Shown: in pieces, positions 43,965 through 53,877 of the stretch
Position numbering within the stretch: the stretch's first letter is position 1
How the letters are laid out: the number at the start of each line of letters is the position of its first letter
Source: Halanaerobium hydrogeniformans
GTDB taxonomy: Bacteria > Bacillota > Halanaerobiia > Halanaerobiales > Halanaerobiaceae
DNA: 64,000 nucleotides
Assembly: GCF_000166415.1 (NCBI RefSeq)
Contig: NC_014654.1
Span: forward strand, 372,001 to 436,000
Direction of reading: 5' to 3'
Translations under genes and position numbers: made by a program
Notes under the pieces: generated by a model
Seen by the model: the letters and a program-made list of their open reading frames with translations, nothing else
Told to the model about the DNA's origin: nothing
Database searches by the model: none

Positions 43965-45440
43965 ATGTCAAGTGTATATCTCTATGGGGCCGTGGTGATC
44001 TATATAATTTTGGGTTCGATAGTGGCTTTTTTGGCCAGAAAAGATATGGAAATGGGAGTAATGGAATATTTTTTAGATGACAGAAAAACAAGTGGTTTTG
44101 TAGCTGCTCTATCCTATAGTGCAACTACCTTTAGTGCTTTTATGATGATCGGCCTGGCCGGCTTTACCTATTCTGGTGGTGTTGGGGCACTGGGTTTTGA
44201 ACTGGTATATCTTTCAGGGCTTTCACTGGTGGCATTTTTTGGACCTCGCTTCTGGTTGATCGGTAAAAAGAACAACTATGTATCTCCCTATGAAATGCTT
44301 GGTGATCGCTATCAAAATCAATGGATAGCAGTAGTATCTGCTATTTCAGCCTGTTTTTTTCTGATCCCCTATCTGGCAGTTCAGCTGATGGGAGTTGGTT
44401 ATCTTTTGAGTGGTTTATCAGGTGGTGAGATTCCTTTTATCAGTGGGGTCATAATCGCTGCTGGACTGGCAATTGCCTGGGCTTTGATCGCCGGGATGAA
44501 GTCGGTAACCTGGACCGATTCACTGCAGTCTTTAATCATGATGGTGGTTAGTATTTTAATACTCTTTTTCGTGGTTTATCAACATCTGGGTGGCTTTGCA
44601 GCCTTTTTCGGCAGATTAAGTAGTGAGTATCCGGAATTTTTAAATGTACCTGGTCCCGGTTTTTTTGATTTTAAAACATTTTTAGCTTTGAGTTTACCCT
44701 GGTTTTTCTTCTCTATTTCTAACCCCCAGGTTAGCCAGAGGCTTTTTATCCCCAGGGATCTAAAGGCGATGAGAACAATGATCATCGGCTTTTTGGGTTT
44801 TGGTTTTGTTTATACGATAGTTTCAGTTGTCTGGGGTTTTTCGGCCAAGCTTTTGATTCCCGGACTGGCAAATGCCGATATGGCAACTCCGCAACTGCTG
44901 GCTTCAGAATATGTGCCCACCGTGCTGGCTTTAACAGCAATGGTTGGTATCACGGCTGCAGCGATCTCAACGGTTGACTCGATAATGCTGACCTTATCTT
45001 CTGTGGTTGTGCGAGATCTTTTTAAAAACTTAAGTGATCAAAGAGATATTAAACAGCTTAGAATTGCCAAAATATCGATTATAGTTATCGCTATATTTGG
45101 TCTGCTTTTTGCGATTCAGGAATTAGATTTAATTGCTGCTCTATCGGTGGCCTCATCAGTTGGTTTGCTGGTGGTAGTGCCTTCCATTTTTGGAGCGTTT
45201 TTCTGGAAAGGCGCCACAGCAGCCGGATCTTTAAGCAGTATTATTATAGCTTCTTTTACTGCTGTTTATCTGCAGTTCAGTGGTTGGCAGCCCTTTGGTC
45301 ATGGGGCGGGTATCTGGACATTGCTGGTCAGTACCCTGATTTTTATTGGAGTTAGTTTGTTGACTGAGGCTCCCAGAGAAAAAGCAGATGAGTTCATAGA
45401 TTATCTGAATAAAGAATGTGAAGCGAAAAATATCCTGTAA
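43965..45440 (+). CDS. Sodium:solute symporter (SSS family), possible niacin/NAD-precursor transporter
   Basis: A 491-residue permease with about 13 membrane segments. SYSATTFSAFMMIGLAG near residue 45, TWTDSLQSLIMM, and AAISTVDSIMLTLSS are SSS hallmarks, including the sodium-site region. It resembles the PanF branch. Its place between niaR and nadABC suggests a NAD precursor such as nicotinate or quinolinate as substrate. That is inferred from context only. Confidence 0.8.
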   Translation: MSSVYLYGAVVIYIILGSIVAFLARKDMEMGVMEYFLDDRKTSGFVAALSYSATTFSAFMMIGLAGFTYSGGVGALGFELVYLSGLSLVAFFGPRFWLIGKKNNYVSPYEMLGDRYQNQWIAVVSAISACFFLIPYLAVQLMGVGYLLSGLSGGEIPFISGVIIAAGLAIAWALIAGMKSVTWTDSLQSLIMMVVSILILFFVVYQHLGGFAAFFGRLSSEYPEFLNVPGPGFFDFKTFLALSLPWFFFSISNPQVSQRLFIPRDLKAMRTMIIGFLGFGFVYTIVSVVWGFSAKLLIPGLANADMATPQLLASEYVPTVLALTAMVGITAAAISTVDSIMLTLSSVVVRDLFKNLSDQRDIKQLRIAKISIIVIAIFGLLFAIQELDLIAALSVASSVGLLVVVPSIFGAFFWKGATAAGSLSSIIIASFTAVYLQFSGWQPFGHGAGIWTLLVSTLIFIGVSLLTEAPREKADEFIDYLNKECEAKNIL

Positions 45441-45472
45441 AACTTTAATAATTTGAGGAGGTGCTTAATTAA

Positions 45473-46378
45473 ATGTTTAAACAGATAGATAAAATTGCTA
45501 AATACAAAGCAGAAAGAAATGCTGTTATACTGGCCCACAATTACCAGCCGGACTTAATTCAAGATATAGCAGATTATGTGGGTGATTCATTTGGTTTAAG
45601 CCAAAAGGCAGCCCGATTAGAAAACGAGGTTATAGTATTTTGTGGGGTTAATTTTATGGCTGAAAGTGCAAAGATACTTTCACCTGATAAAATAGTTTTA
45701 AATCCCGAAATAAATGCAGACTGTCCGATGGCAAGAATGGCCGGAGTAGAAAAATTAAAAGAATTGAAGGCCAGGCATCCTGAAGCAGCTGTGGTTACCT
45801 ATGTAAACTCTACTGCCGAGGTTAAAGCTGAAAGTGATGTCTGCTGTACATCTTCTAATGCGGTTAAAATAGTAGAAGCCCTACCCCAGAAGAAGATAAT
45901 ATTTTTGCCAGATAAAAATTTAGCCGATTATGTTAATAAAAGAACAAATAAAGAAATAATTTACTGGGAGGGTTTTTGTCCTACCCATCACAGTGTGACT
46001 ATAGAAGATATTAAAACGAATAAAGATATTTATCCAGATACAGAAATCCTTGCTCATCCAGAATGTAGAGCCGAGGTTTTAGCTGAGGCAGATTATATCG
46101 GTAGTACTGCCGGGATATTAAATTATGCCAGAGAAAGTAGTGCTCAGAGCTTTATCATCGGAACAGAGATGGGATTATTACACAGGCTTAAAAAGGAAAA
46201 CCCGGCTAAAGACTTCCACCTTTTAAGCTCTCAATTGATCTGCAGGGATATGAAAAAAACCAGTCTGGAAAAGGTAGCGAGTGCTTTAGAGAATTTAGAA
46301 ACTAAGGTTGAGATAGATGAAAAGATAAGGCATAAGGCAGAAAAAGCCCTACAGGCGATGCTTGAAATGGGTGATTGA
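45473..46378 (+). CDS. nadA: Quinolinate synthase
   Basis: A 301-residue [4Fe-4S] enzyme that condenses iminoaspartate with dihydroxyacetone phosphate. The cluster cysteines are C84 (ADCPMA), C169 (GFCPTHH) and C257 (LICRDM). Substrate residues expected in the family are in place: H22 and Y24 (AHNYQP), S39, Y110, N112, S127, H195/E197 (HPEC) and T212. It overlaps no gene but is three bases from nadB. Confidence 0.96.
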   Translation: MFKQIDKIAKYKAERNAVILAHNYQPDLIQDIADYVGDSFGLSQKAARLENEVIVFCGVNFMAESAKILSPDKIVLNPEINADCPMARMAGVEKLKELKARHPEAAVVTYVNSTAEVKAESDVCCTSSNAVKIVEALPQKKIIFLPDKNLADYVNKRTNKEIIYWEGFCPTHHSVTIEDIKTNKDIYPDTEILAHPECRAEVLAEADYIGSTAGILNYARESSAQSFIIGTEMGLLHRLKKENPAKDFHLLSSQLICRDMKKTSLEKVASALENLETKVEIDEKIRHKAEKALQAMLEMGD

Positions 46379-46381
46379 TAA

Positions 46382-48040
46382 ATGAATTCAAAAAAATATC
46401 CGGCTATACAAAAAAGCGATTTTCTGGTTATAGGTAGTGGTATTGCAGGCCTTTATACAGCTTTAGAGCTGAGCAAATTAGGAGAAGTTGAAATAGTAAC
46501 CAAAGAAAATATTGCTGAAAGCAACAGCCATTATGCCCAGGGTGGAATTGCAGCAGTTTGTTCTGTTTTTGATTCTTTTGAACTTCATATCGATGACACA
46601 CTAAAAGCAGGTGCTGGTCTCTGCCGCAGAGAAGCTGTAGAGCATATGGTAAAAGAGGGGCCAGAAAGGATTAAAGATCTTTTAGAAATAGGCTGCAATT
46701 TTGATCGACAGGCCGGAGAACTTGATTTAACCAAAGAAGGTGCCCACAGCAGAAGGAGGATCCTCCATGCCGGCGGTGATGCAACCGGTAGAGAGATCAG
46801 CCAGTCTTTAGTAGATCAGGTTTTAAGCTCAGAGAAAATAACAGTTAGAGAAAACACTTTTATGATCGATTTAATCAAAAGAGAATTTGAGGAGAAGGAA
46901 GCATTGATCAAAGGTGCACTACTGGTAGAAGAAAGTGCAGATGAACAGTTGATTATTTTAGCAGATGCGGTAATTATTGCTGCTGGTGGTTGTGGTCAGC
47001 TTTATAGAAATACCAGTAATCCTAAAGTAACAACGGGAGATGGTATAGCCGCTGCCTACAGGGCTGGAGCTGAGATAATGGATATGGAATTTATGCAGTT
47101 TCATCCCACGATCCTCTATAATCCAGAAGGAAGTAGATTTTTGATCTCAGAAAGTGTTAGAGGTGAAGGAGGTCTATTGCTCAATGCTGAGGGAGAGCGT
47201 TTTATGGAAAGATATCATGAACTGGCAGAGCTAGCTCCAAGGGATATAGTTTCTAGAGCCATTACAGCTGAAATTAAAAATTCTTCAGCTCCCTGTGTAT
47301 ATTTAGACATGCGCCATCAAGATAAAAACTATTTAAAAGAACGATTCCCAACCATTTATCAAGAACTTGTAGAAGAGGGTTTTGCAATGGAAAGTGATTT
47401 GATCCCCGTTATTCCTGCAGCTCATTATCTGATGGGAGGCATCAAAACTGATTTAAATGGTTTGAGTTCTCTAAAAGGTCTATACTGCTGTGGAGAAGCA
47501 GCCTGTACAGGAGCTCATGGGGCCAACAGATTGGCCAGTAACTCGCTTTTAGAAGCACTTGTATTTGCCAAAAGAATCTGTGAATATCTAAAAGAGAAAA
47601 AGCGGGCAGCAGAAAAAGATGGTGAAGAAAGTTATGATTTTGCCCTGGATTTTATAAAAAAACGTAAAAAAGAATATTATCCCATAGATGATTTAGAGGC
47701 AGCAGAATTATCAGAATTAAAATCAGAACTTAAGAAAATGATGGAAAAATTCGCCGGGATAAAAAGAGAGCAAACGGGATTAAAGGAATTAAAGCAGTGG
47801 CTTAAAGAAAAAAGCCATTATCTTGAAGAAGAATTGAGCAAAGAAATATTTTCTAAAACAAGCTGGGAATTAAAAAACCTCTTTCAAACTGCAGAACTTT
47901 TAACAGAGTCTGCTTTGATCAGAGAAGAAAGTAGAGGTGCCCATTACAGGAGTGATTATCCAGAAAGCAGAAAACAATGGGCAAAAAAACACATAATTCA
48001 CAGTAGAGAAGCGGAGGCCAGAATCGATGTTATTAAATAA
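46382..48040 (+). CDS. nadB: L-aspartate oxidase
   Basis: A 552-residue flavoenzyme making iminoaspartate. FAD site VIGSGIAGLYTALEL, HYAQGGIAAV, HSRRRILHAGGDATG, FMQFHPT, and catalytic-region ARDIVSRAI (written PRDIVSRAI). The C-terminal helical domain is complete. It overlaps nadC by 14 bases. Confidence 0.96.
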   Translation: MNSKKYPAIQKSDFLVIGSGIAGLYTALELSKLGEVEIVTKENIAESNSHYAQGGIAAVCSVFDSFELHIDDTLKAGAGLCRREAVEHMVKEGPERIKDLLEIGCNFDRQAGELDLTKEGAHSRRRILHAGGDATGREISQSLVDQVLSSEKITVRENTFMIDLIKREFEEKEALIKGALLVEESADEQLIILADAVIIAAGGCGQLYRNTSNPKVTTGDGIAAAYRAGAEIMDMEFMQFHPTILYNPEGSRFLISESVRGEGGLLLNAEGERFMERYHELAELAPRDIVSRAITAEIKNSSAPCVYLDMRHQDKNYLKERFPTIYQELVEEGFAMESDLIPVIPAAHYLMGGIKTDLNGLSSLKGLYCCGEAACTGAHGANRLASNSLLEALVFAKRICEYLKEKKRAAEKDGEESYDFALDFIKKRKKEYYPIDDLEAAELSELKSELKKMMEKFAGIKREQTGLKELKQWLKEKSHYLEEELSKEIFSKTSWELKNLFQTAELLTESALIREESRGAHYRSDYPESRKQWAKKHIIHSREAEARIDVIK

Positions 48041-48863
48041 ATTTATCTTAGCTGATATCATAGATCGGGCGATCAAAGAAGACCTTGGTTATGGAGATAT
48101 TACAACCGATAATTTGATTGCAGAAGATGCCCAAAGTAAAGCACTGATCACGATTAAAGAAGCTGGTGTAGCAGCCGGACTTGAAATCGCCAGATCTGTT
48201 TTTAATAAATATGATCCAGACTTAAAGTTTAAAGCTCTGCTAACCGAAGGTGATAAACTAGATGCTGGTACTGTATTAGCAGAGGTTGAGGGCTCAACTA
48301 GAAGCATCTTAAAAGCCGAGCGTTTAGCCTTGAATTTTCTGCAGCGTCTGTCGGGAATAGCCACTAAAAGCAGAGAATATGTAGAACTTGTTGAAGCTTA
48401 TCCGGCTCAAATTGTTGATACAAGAAAAACAACCCCCACTTTAAGAATGCTGGAAAAATATGCGGTTAAAGTGGGTGGAGCCAAAAATCACAGAATGGGG
48501 CTTGATGATTGTGTGATGATCAAAGATAATCATCTTAAAGCAGCAGGCAGCATAAAAAATGCAGTAGAAAAAATTAAAGCAAATATATCCCACACTACAA
48601 AAATAGAACTTGAAATAGATGAACTACCCCAATTAGATGAAGCCTTAGAAGCTGAAGTAGATATTATCCTGCTCGATAATATGAGTCCTGAAGAATTAAA
48701 AAAAGCTGTTCAAATTGTTGATGGTAGAGTAATACTGGAGGCTTCAGGAGGTATAACTAAAGAAAATGTAGCAGAAATAGCTGCTTCTGGAGTAGATATC
48801 ATATCGGTGGGAGCCTTAACCCATCAGATTAATTCCATCGATATTGCTCTTGATCTAAATTAG
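48027..48863 (+). CDS. nadC: Nicotinate-nucleotide pyrophosphorylase (carboxylating)
   Basis: A 278-residue quinolinate phosphoribosyltransferase. EDLGYGDITTDNL, NFLQRLSGIATKS, DTRKTTPTLRMLEKYAVKVGG, HRMGLDD and DNMSPEEL are diagnostic. Completes the nadABC de novo route. Confidence 0.96.
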   Translation: MLLNKFILADIIDRAIKEDLGYGDITTDNLIAEDAQSKALITIKEAGVAAGLEIARSVFNKYDPDLKFKALLTEGDKLDAGTVLAEVEGSTRSILKAERLALNFLQRLSGIATKSREYVELVEAYPAQIVDTRKTTPTLRMLEKYAVKVGGAKNHRMGLDDCVMIKDNHLKAAGSIKNAVEKIKANISHTTKIELEIDELPQLDEALEAEVDIILLDNMSPEELKKAVQIVDGRVILEASGGITKENVAEIAASGVDIISVGALTHQINSIDIALDLN

Positions 48864-48886
48864 TTTGTGTTAATGAGAATTGTTAA

Positions 48887-48915
48887 TTTATTGAGCTGAG
48901 TTTATTTGAGCTGAG
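48887..48915. repeat. Tandem 14/15-bp direct repeat upstream of the second nadA-like gene
   Basis: TTTATTGAGCTGAG (48887-48900) is directly followed by TTTATTTGAGCTGAG (48901-48915). It could be a binding site or a chance duplication. Confidence 0.45.
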
Positions 48916-48958
48916 AATAGTTTAGATGAGTATAAAACACAAATTGGGGGTAATTTAA

Positions 48959-49885
48959 ATGAATAATTCAAGAGAAAAAATTGCCAGGTATAAAAAGAAA
49001 CAAGATGCCGAGGTTCTGGCCCATTATTATCAGCCAGAAGAAATACAGGATATTGCCGACTTTGTAGGTTATAGTGAACAGTTAAACCAGAGAGCCTTTA
49101 AAAGCAATGCTCAGACACTGGTTTTATGTGGGGTTAATTTTATGGCTCAAAATGCAAAAATAATGGCCCCAAAAAAACGGGTGATAATTCCCGAGATTAT
49201 GGCAGACTGTCCGATGGTAAAAAAGGCGAATCTTGAATGTTTAAATGAGATGAGAGAAAAACATCCCAAAGCAGCGGTTGTCAGCTTTATCAACTCTTCT
49301 GCAGAAGTAAAAGCCGAAAGTGATATCTGCTGTACAGCAAATAATGCTTTAAAAATAATTAAATCACTTCCTCAGTCGGAAATAATACTGGTTCCCAATA
49401 AAAATTTAGGTGAATATATCAGCCAGAAAACAAAGAAAACAATCTACAGCTGTGCCCATCCCTGCCCAATCCATGATGGAGTTGGTATCAATGATTTAAA
49501 GCGGATTAAAAAACAGTATGCAGATGCCCAGATACTGGTGAACTTAGACTGTAAAGAAGAAGTAAGGGAAAAAGCGGATTTTGTTGGTGATCCAGAAGAA
49601 ATATTAAAATATGCAAAAAGCAGTAAAGCTAAAAAGATGATTATCGGGGCTGAGCGAGGTCTTCTTTATAAATTGAACAGGGAAAATCCCAGGAAAAGAT
49701 TTTATCTTTTAAGCCCACATTTGATCTGTCAGAGCATGAAAATTAATAACCTTTATAAAACTTCTCAAGCATTAGAGAATCTAGAAATTGAAGTTAAAAT
49801 AGATGAATATACCAGATTGAAAGCAGAACACGCAATTAAAAAAATGAAGTATTATGAAAAACACCATTATTTAACAAAATATTGA
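48959..49885 (+). CDS. Divergent quinolinate synthase-like protein (NadA paralogue)
   Basis: A 308-residue relative of the NadA encoded 3 kb upstream, aligning without gaps through residue 261. Cluster cysteines C84, C169 and C257 are kept, as are H22, Y24, S39, N112, H172 and E232. Several substrate-pocket positions differ: D38 to Y, Y110 to F, S127/S128 to A/N, W165 to C, H195/E197 to N/D (HPEC to NLDC), T212 to P, T231 to A. It therefore likely binds a [4Fe-4S] cluster but may use a different substrate or act in regulation. It has its own leader (95 bases) and a GGGGG ribosome site. Not a pseudogene by sequence. Confidence 0.85.
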   Translation: MNNSREKIARYKKKQDAEVLAHYYQPEEIQDIADFVGYSEQLNQRAFKSNAQTLVLCGVNFMAQNAKIMAPKKRVIIPEIMADCPMVKKANLECLNEMREKHPKAAVVSFINSSAEVKAESDICCTANNALKIIKSLPQSEIILVPNKNLGEYISQKTKKTIYSCAHPCPIHDGVGINDLKRIKKQYADAQILVNLDCKEEVREKADFVGDPEEILKYAKSSKAKKMIIGAERGLLYKLNRENPRKRFYLLSPHLICQSMKINNLYKTSQALENLEIEVKIDEYTRLKAEHAIKKMKYYEKHHYLTKY

Positions 49886-50012
49886 CTATAAATCTTTTCT
49901 TTGATAAGCTTTATGATAGAAACTAAAATATAGAAAAGCTAAGCAAAATTAAAAATATTTATTTAAAATTCAAAGTATTGGCAAATAACAAAAATAAAGG
50001 AATGGAAATTTA

Positions 50013-53000
50013 ATGTTTAAAACCAGCTTTGATCATATCAAAGAAAAAATTAAATATGGATCTCTTAATTTTTATTATATTATCTTGTTAGCAATTGCTT
50101 ATTTTTATTTTATTTCTGGGCTTTTCTATTATAATATTCCTGTTCGTCAAGATCCAATTCCACTCAGACATCGGGGATATATTATTCTATTTACTATATC
50201 TTTATTGATCTTATCTTATTTAAATGACTGGACAAAAGAAAAAATAGAAACTGTAACTTATATATTGGTATATTCAGTTCTTATTCATCTGGCATATATT
50301 GCCTATTTAAACTTCTATGATTCTTATTTAGCTTTAGTTTTAATTGCATTTATGATAATCATCAATTTGTTTTTTAAAGGAAATAAAGTTGCTTTTTACT
50401 GTAATATAGTGATGGCTTTGTTTGTTGGTTCAACCCTTTTTATTACTGAAGAACTTTCTATATCTTTCAAACTTTACTATTTTGCTATTTATCTATCAGC
50501 AGCATTATTTAGCTTTGTTGTTAGTTATCAGAAGGTCAGAGCTAGTAATAGTTTAGATTCACTTAATCAAAAACAAAACATTCTTTTAAATAATATAGAT
50601 ACGCAAATCTGGTATTTAAAAGACTATGATAGATACGGAAAAGTTAATCAGGCTCATGCTGATTTTTTAGGTCTTAATAAAGAAGATATTGAAAATAAAA
50701 AATTGAGCGACGTAGTCTCTCCTGAAGAAGCTAAAATAAATAAAACTGTAAATAAAAAGATTTTCAAAGAAAAAACCAAAATAAAAAGTGAAGAATGGTT
50801 AGAAAATTATGAAGGAGAAAAAAAGCTTTTAAAAATAATTAAAACACCAAAGCTAGATAAAGAAGATGAGGTAGAATATGTTGTCAGTACAGCATTAGAT
50901 ATAACAGAAAGAAAAAAAGCGGAAGCAAAAACTCTAGAAAGAAAACAAATGTATGAGAATGTTGTAGAAACACAAAAAGAAATGATCTGCAGGTTTTTAC
51001 CTGATACCACTTTAACATTTGTGAACGAAGCCTATTGTAAGAACTTTAATAAAAGCAAAGAAAATTTACTTGGCAAAAAGTTTATTGAATTGATTCCAGA
51101 AAAAGAACATGCTAAAATATTTGAACATTTGCAGAATCTTGCCCGCAATAAAGAAATAATTACATATCAACATGAAGTAATATCAGATGAAAAAAGATCT
51201 ATCTGGCAAGAATGGACAGATTATCTCATTTATGATGATAAAGGCAATATCAAAGAATTTCAATCAATAGGTTTAGATATAACTGAAAAAAAAGAAAAAG
51301 AAATAGAGCTTAAAGAAAATAAAAAGCTGCTTGAAAATTTAACTAACCAAGCACCAGGAATGACTTATCAATATAAGCTTTTTCCTGATGGATCTTCCTG
51401 TTTTCCCTATAGTTCAGAAGGCATATATGAAATTTTTGAGTTAAGTTCAGATGAAGTAGTAGAAGATGCCAGAAAAGTATATGGTCGTATCCATCCTGAT
51501 GACTATGATCGAGTTGCAAAGTCTATTCAAAGATCAGCTGAAAACCTCACAATCTGGAAAGAAGAATATAAAGTTGTTCTTCCAGAAAAAGGTTTGAGAT
51601 GGGTAGAGGGAAAGGCAAAACCAGAGAAAGTTGAAGATGGCAGTATTATTTGGTATGGTAATATTCATAATATTACCGAAAGAAAAAAGCAGGAATTAAA
51701 ACTTAAAAAACAGAAAAAAAGATTGAATTTTATAATAAAAGGAACAGATGCAGGAACCTGGGAATGGAATGTAAAGACAGGAGAAGTTAATTTTAATGAA
51801 AGATGGGCGGAAATGATTGGTTATAAATTAGAAGAAATTGTACCTGTAAATATTGAAAAATGGAGAGATTTAATCCATCCAGATGATTTGAAAAGATCTG
51901 ATAAAATCCTCAAACAGCATTTTGTGGGAGAAATAAGATCTTATAGTGTTGAAGTTCGAATGAAACATAAAAAAGGCCATTGGATTTGGATCTTAAATCG
52001 AGGCAAAGTTACTTCCTGGACAGATACTGGAAGAGCTTTAAAAATGTCTGGTGTTCACATCGATATTTCGAAGCAAAAAAGATATGAACAGACAATAAAA
52101 GAACTTAACAGGGTAGCTTTAAAATTTCAAAGTATCGATAGTAAAGAAGAAATCTGTCAGCAAAATATTAAAGCGGCCAGAGAAATATTGGAATTCGACT
52201 TGTCACATATTAGTTTTGTAAAAAATAACAATTTTGTTCCATTAGCAGTTTCAGAGGGAATGAAAGCAGAAATATTACCTTTAGACCATGGGATTATTGG
52301 TAAAAGCTTCCAAAACAATGAAAGTTATCTCGTTTTAGATTCAGAAAAAGATTCTATTGCTAAACCGACTGATAAAACATATAAATCAGCTATATCTGTA
52401 CCAATTCAAAATTATGGTATTTTCCTGGCGATATCTACTGAAAAGGAAGGTTTTAATCAAAGAGATTTAGAACTTGCTGAGCTTCTTATTGCGAGCACCA
52501 AAGCAGCTTTAGATAAACTTTACTACCAAAAGGAATTAAAGTATAAATCTTTTCATGACAGCTTAACTGGCTTATATAACCGGAGGTTTTTAGAAGCAGA
52601 ACTGCAAAGGCTAGATACCGAAAGACAGCTACCAATAAGTATGATTATGGCTGATTTAAATGGTTTAAAACTTATAAATGACAGCTATGGTCATGAAAAA
52701 GGTGATAAAATATTAATAAAAACAGCTGAAATTTTACATGAAACTTTAAGAGATGAAGATATTGTTGCCAGGCAGGGTGGGGATGAATTTGCTATTTTAC
52801 TACCCAGGACAGATAATGAGAAATTAAATAAAATAATAAAAAGAATTAAAGATAAAGTTGACTATGTAAATAATAAAAGAGCTATTCCAATTTCTATTGC
52901 TTTAGGTTCGGCTATTAAAGAAGATCCAGCAGAAGATATAGATGAGATATTAAAAAAAGCAGATGACAATATGTATCAAAACAAACTATCCGAAAGTAAA

Positions 53001-53561
53001 AGCAGCCAAAGCAAGATTGTTCAAGGATTATTAAATAGTTTAAGTGTAAAAAGCAATGAGACTAAAGAGCATGCGGTAAGAATGAGTAATTTAGCTGTAA
53101 AATTTGCTAATAAATTAGGACTATCTAATTTTGAAATAAACAAACTTTCATTAGTAGCAACCATGCATGATATCGGCAAAACTTCGGTTTCAGAAGAAAT
53201 ATTAACTAAGCCAGGCAAATTAGAAGATAAAGAATGGGAAATAATCAAAGATCATCCAGAAAGAGGTTATAAAATTGCTTCTGCAACGGCAGAATTTAAG
53301 TTAATTGCAGATGAAATACTTTCTCACCATGAACACTGGGATGGTAGTGGTTATCCCCGTGGTTTAAGTGGAGAAGAAATACCTTATCTGGCGAGAATCA
53401 TATCAATCATAGATTCCTATGATGTAATGACTCAAGAGCGACCTTATAGCAAAGCCATCTCAAAAGAAGAGGCTTTAGCAGAGATAAAAAGTTGTGCTGG
53501 CACTCAGTTTGATCCCAAGTTAGCTGCTAAATTCATTGAGATGATGAATGAGAATTTTTAA
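50013..53561 (+). CDS. Membrane PAS/GAF/GGDEF/HD-GYP c-di-GMP signalling protein
   Basis: A 1182-residue sensor. Six membrane segments lie in about residues 18-180. Four PAS domains follow (about 185-305, 310-425, 430-555, 560-690), then a GAF domain (about 700-840), a GGDEF domain (about 850-1000; RQGGDEF near 920), and an HD-GYP domain (about 1005-1180; HDIGKTS near 1051, WDGSGYP near 1113). Both catalytic motifs are intact. The GGDEF-HD-GYP tail closely resembles that of the protein at 12762. No neighbouring partner. Confidence 0.9.
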   Translation: MFKTSFDHIKEKIKYGSLNFYYIILLAIAYFYFISGLFYYNIPVRQDPIPLRHRGYIILFTISLLILSYLNDWTKEKIETVTYILVYSVLIHLAYIAYLNFYDSYLALVLIAFMIIINLFFKGNKVAFYCNIVMALFVGSTLFITEELSISFKLYYFAIYLSAALFSFVVSYQKVRASNSLDSLNQKQNILLNNIDTQIWYLKDYDRYGKVNQAHADFLGLNKEDIENKKLSDVVSPEEAKINKTVNKKIFKEKTKIKSEEWLENYEGEKKLLKIIKTPKLDKEDEVEYVVSTALDITERKKAEAKTLERKQMYENVVETQKEMICRFLPDTTLTFVNEAYCKNFNKSKENLLGKKFIELIPEKEHAKIFEHLQNLARNKEIITYQHEVISDEKRSIWQEWTDYLIYDDKGNIKEFQSIGLDITEKKEKEIELKENKKLLENLTNQAPGMTYQYKLFPDGSSCFPYSSEGIYEIFELSSDEVVEDARKVYGRIHPDDYDRVAKSIQRSAENLTIWKEEYKVVLPEKGLRWVEGKAKPEKVEDGSIIWYGNIHNITERKKQELKLKKQKKRLNFIIKGTDAGTWEWNVKTGEVNFNERWAEMIGYKLEEIVPVNIEKWRDLIHPDDLKRSDKILKQHFVGEIRSYSVEVRMKHKKGHWIWILNRGKVTSWTDTGRALKMSGVHIDISKQKRYEQTIKELNRVALKFQSIDSKEEICQQNIKAAREILEFDLSHISFVKNNNFVPLAVSEGMKAEILPLDHGIIGKSFQNNESYLVLDSEKDSIAKPTDKTYKSAISVPIQNYGIFLAISTEKEGFNQRDLELAELLIASTKAALDKLYYQKELKYKSFHDSLTGLYNRRFLEAELQRLDTERQLPISMIMADLNGLKLINDSYGHEKGDKILIKTAEILHETLRDEDIVARQGGDEFAILLPRTDNEKLNKIIKRIKDKVDYVNNKRAIPISIALGSAIKEDPAEDIDEILKKADDNMYQNKLSESKSSQSKIVQGLLNSLSVKSNETKEHAVRMSNLAVKFANKLGLSNFEINKLSLVATMHDIGKTSVSEEILTKPGKLEDKEWEIIKDHPERGYKIASATAEFKLIADEILSHHEHWDGSGYPRGLSGEEIPYLARIISIIDSYDVMTQERPYSKAISKEEALAEIKSCAGTQFDPKLAAKFIEMMNENF

Positions 53562-53686
53562 TCTAATCCCTGGATACAAATATATAAACTTTAAAATCAT
53601 TGCAATAAGAGCTGGCTTAAAATATACTTTAAGCAAGTAATAATTAATCTCTAAAAATTATAATGATTTTAAAGGAGAGAAAGAAA

Positions 53687-53743
53687 ATGATTAAAAAAAT
53701 ACTGCAAAAATATGAGGAGCTTGTTTTTAGTCTGATTTCTTAA
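53687..53743 (+). CDS. Possible 18-residue small peptide
   Basis: AAAGGAG stands nine bases before ATG 53687, which opens MIKKILQKYEELVFSLIS and then a stop at 53743. The peptide is amphipathic and basic at its start. It lies in the long gap after the signalling gene and before the Phe T-box promoter. Without conservation data it may be chance. Confidence 0.3.
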   Translation: MIKKILQKYEELVFSLIS

Positions 53744-53818
53744 TAATTAAATATATACTTTGTAAAACTTTGAAAATTAATCCCTATTTAATCCTGCCAG
53801 CTGAATTTTAAAAAAAGC

Positions 53819-53847
53819 TTGACAAGAGCATAAATTTAAGATAAACT
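53819..53847 (+). promoter_or_regulatory. Promoter of the pheA T-box transcript
   Basis: TTGACA (53819-53824) and TAAACT (53842-53847) are separated by 17 bases. Confidence 0.75.
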
Positions 53848-53877
53848 AAAAAAAATCGAAGAATATTAATTAAAAAC

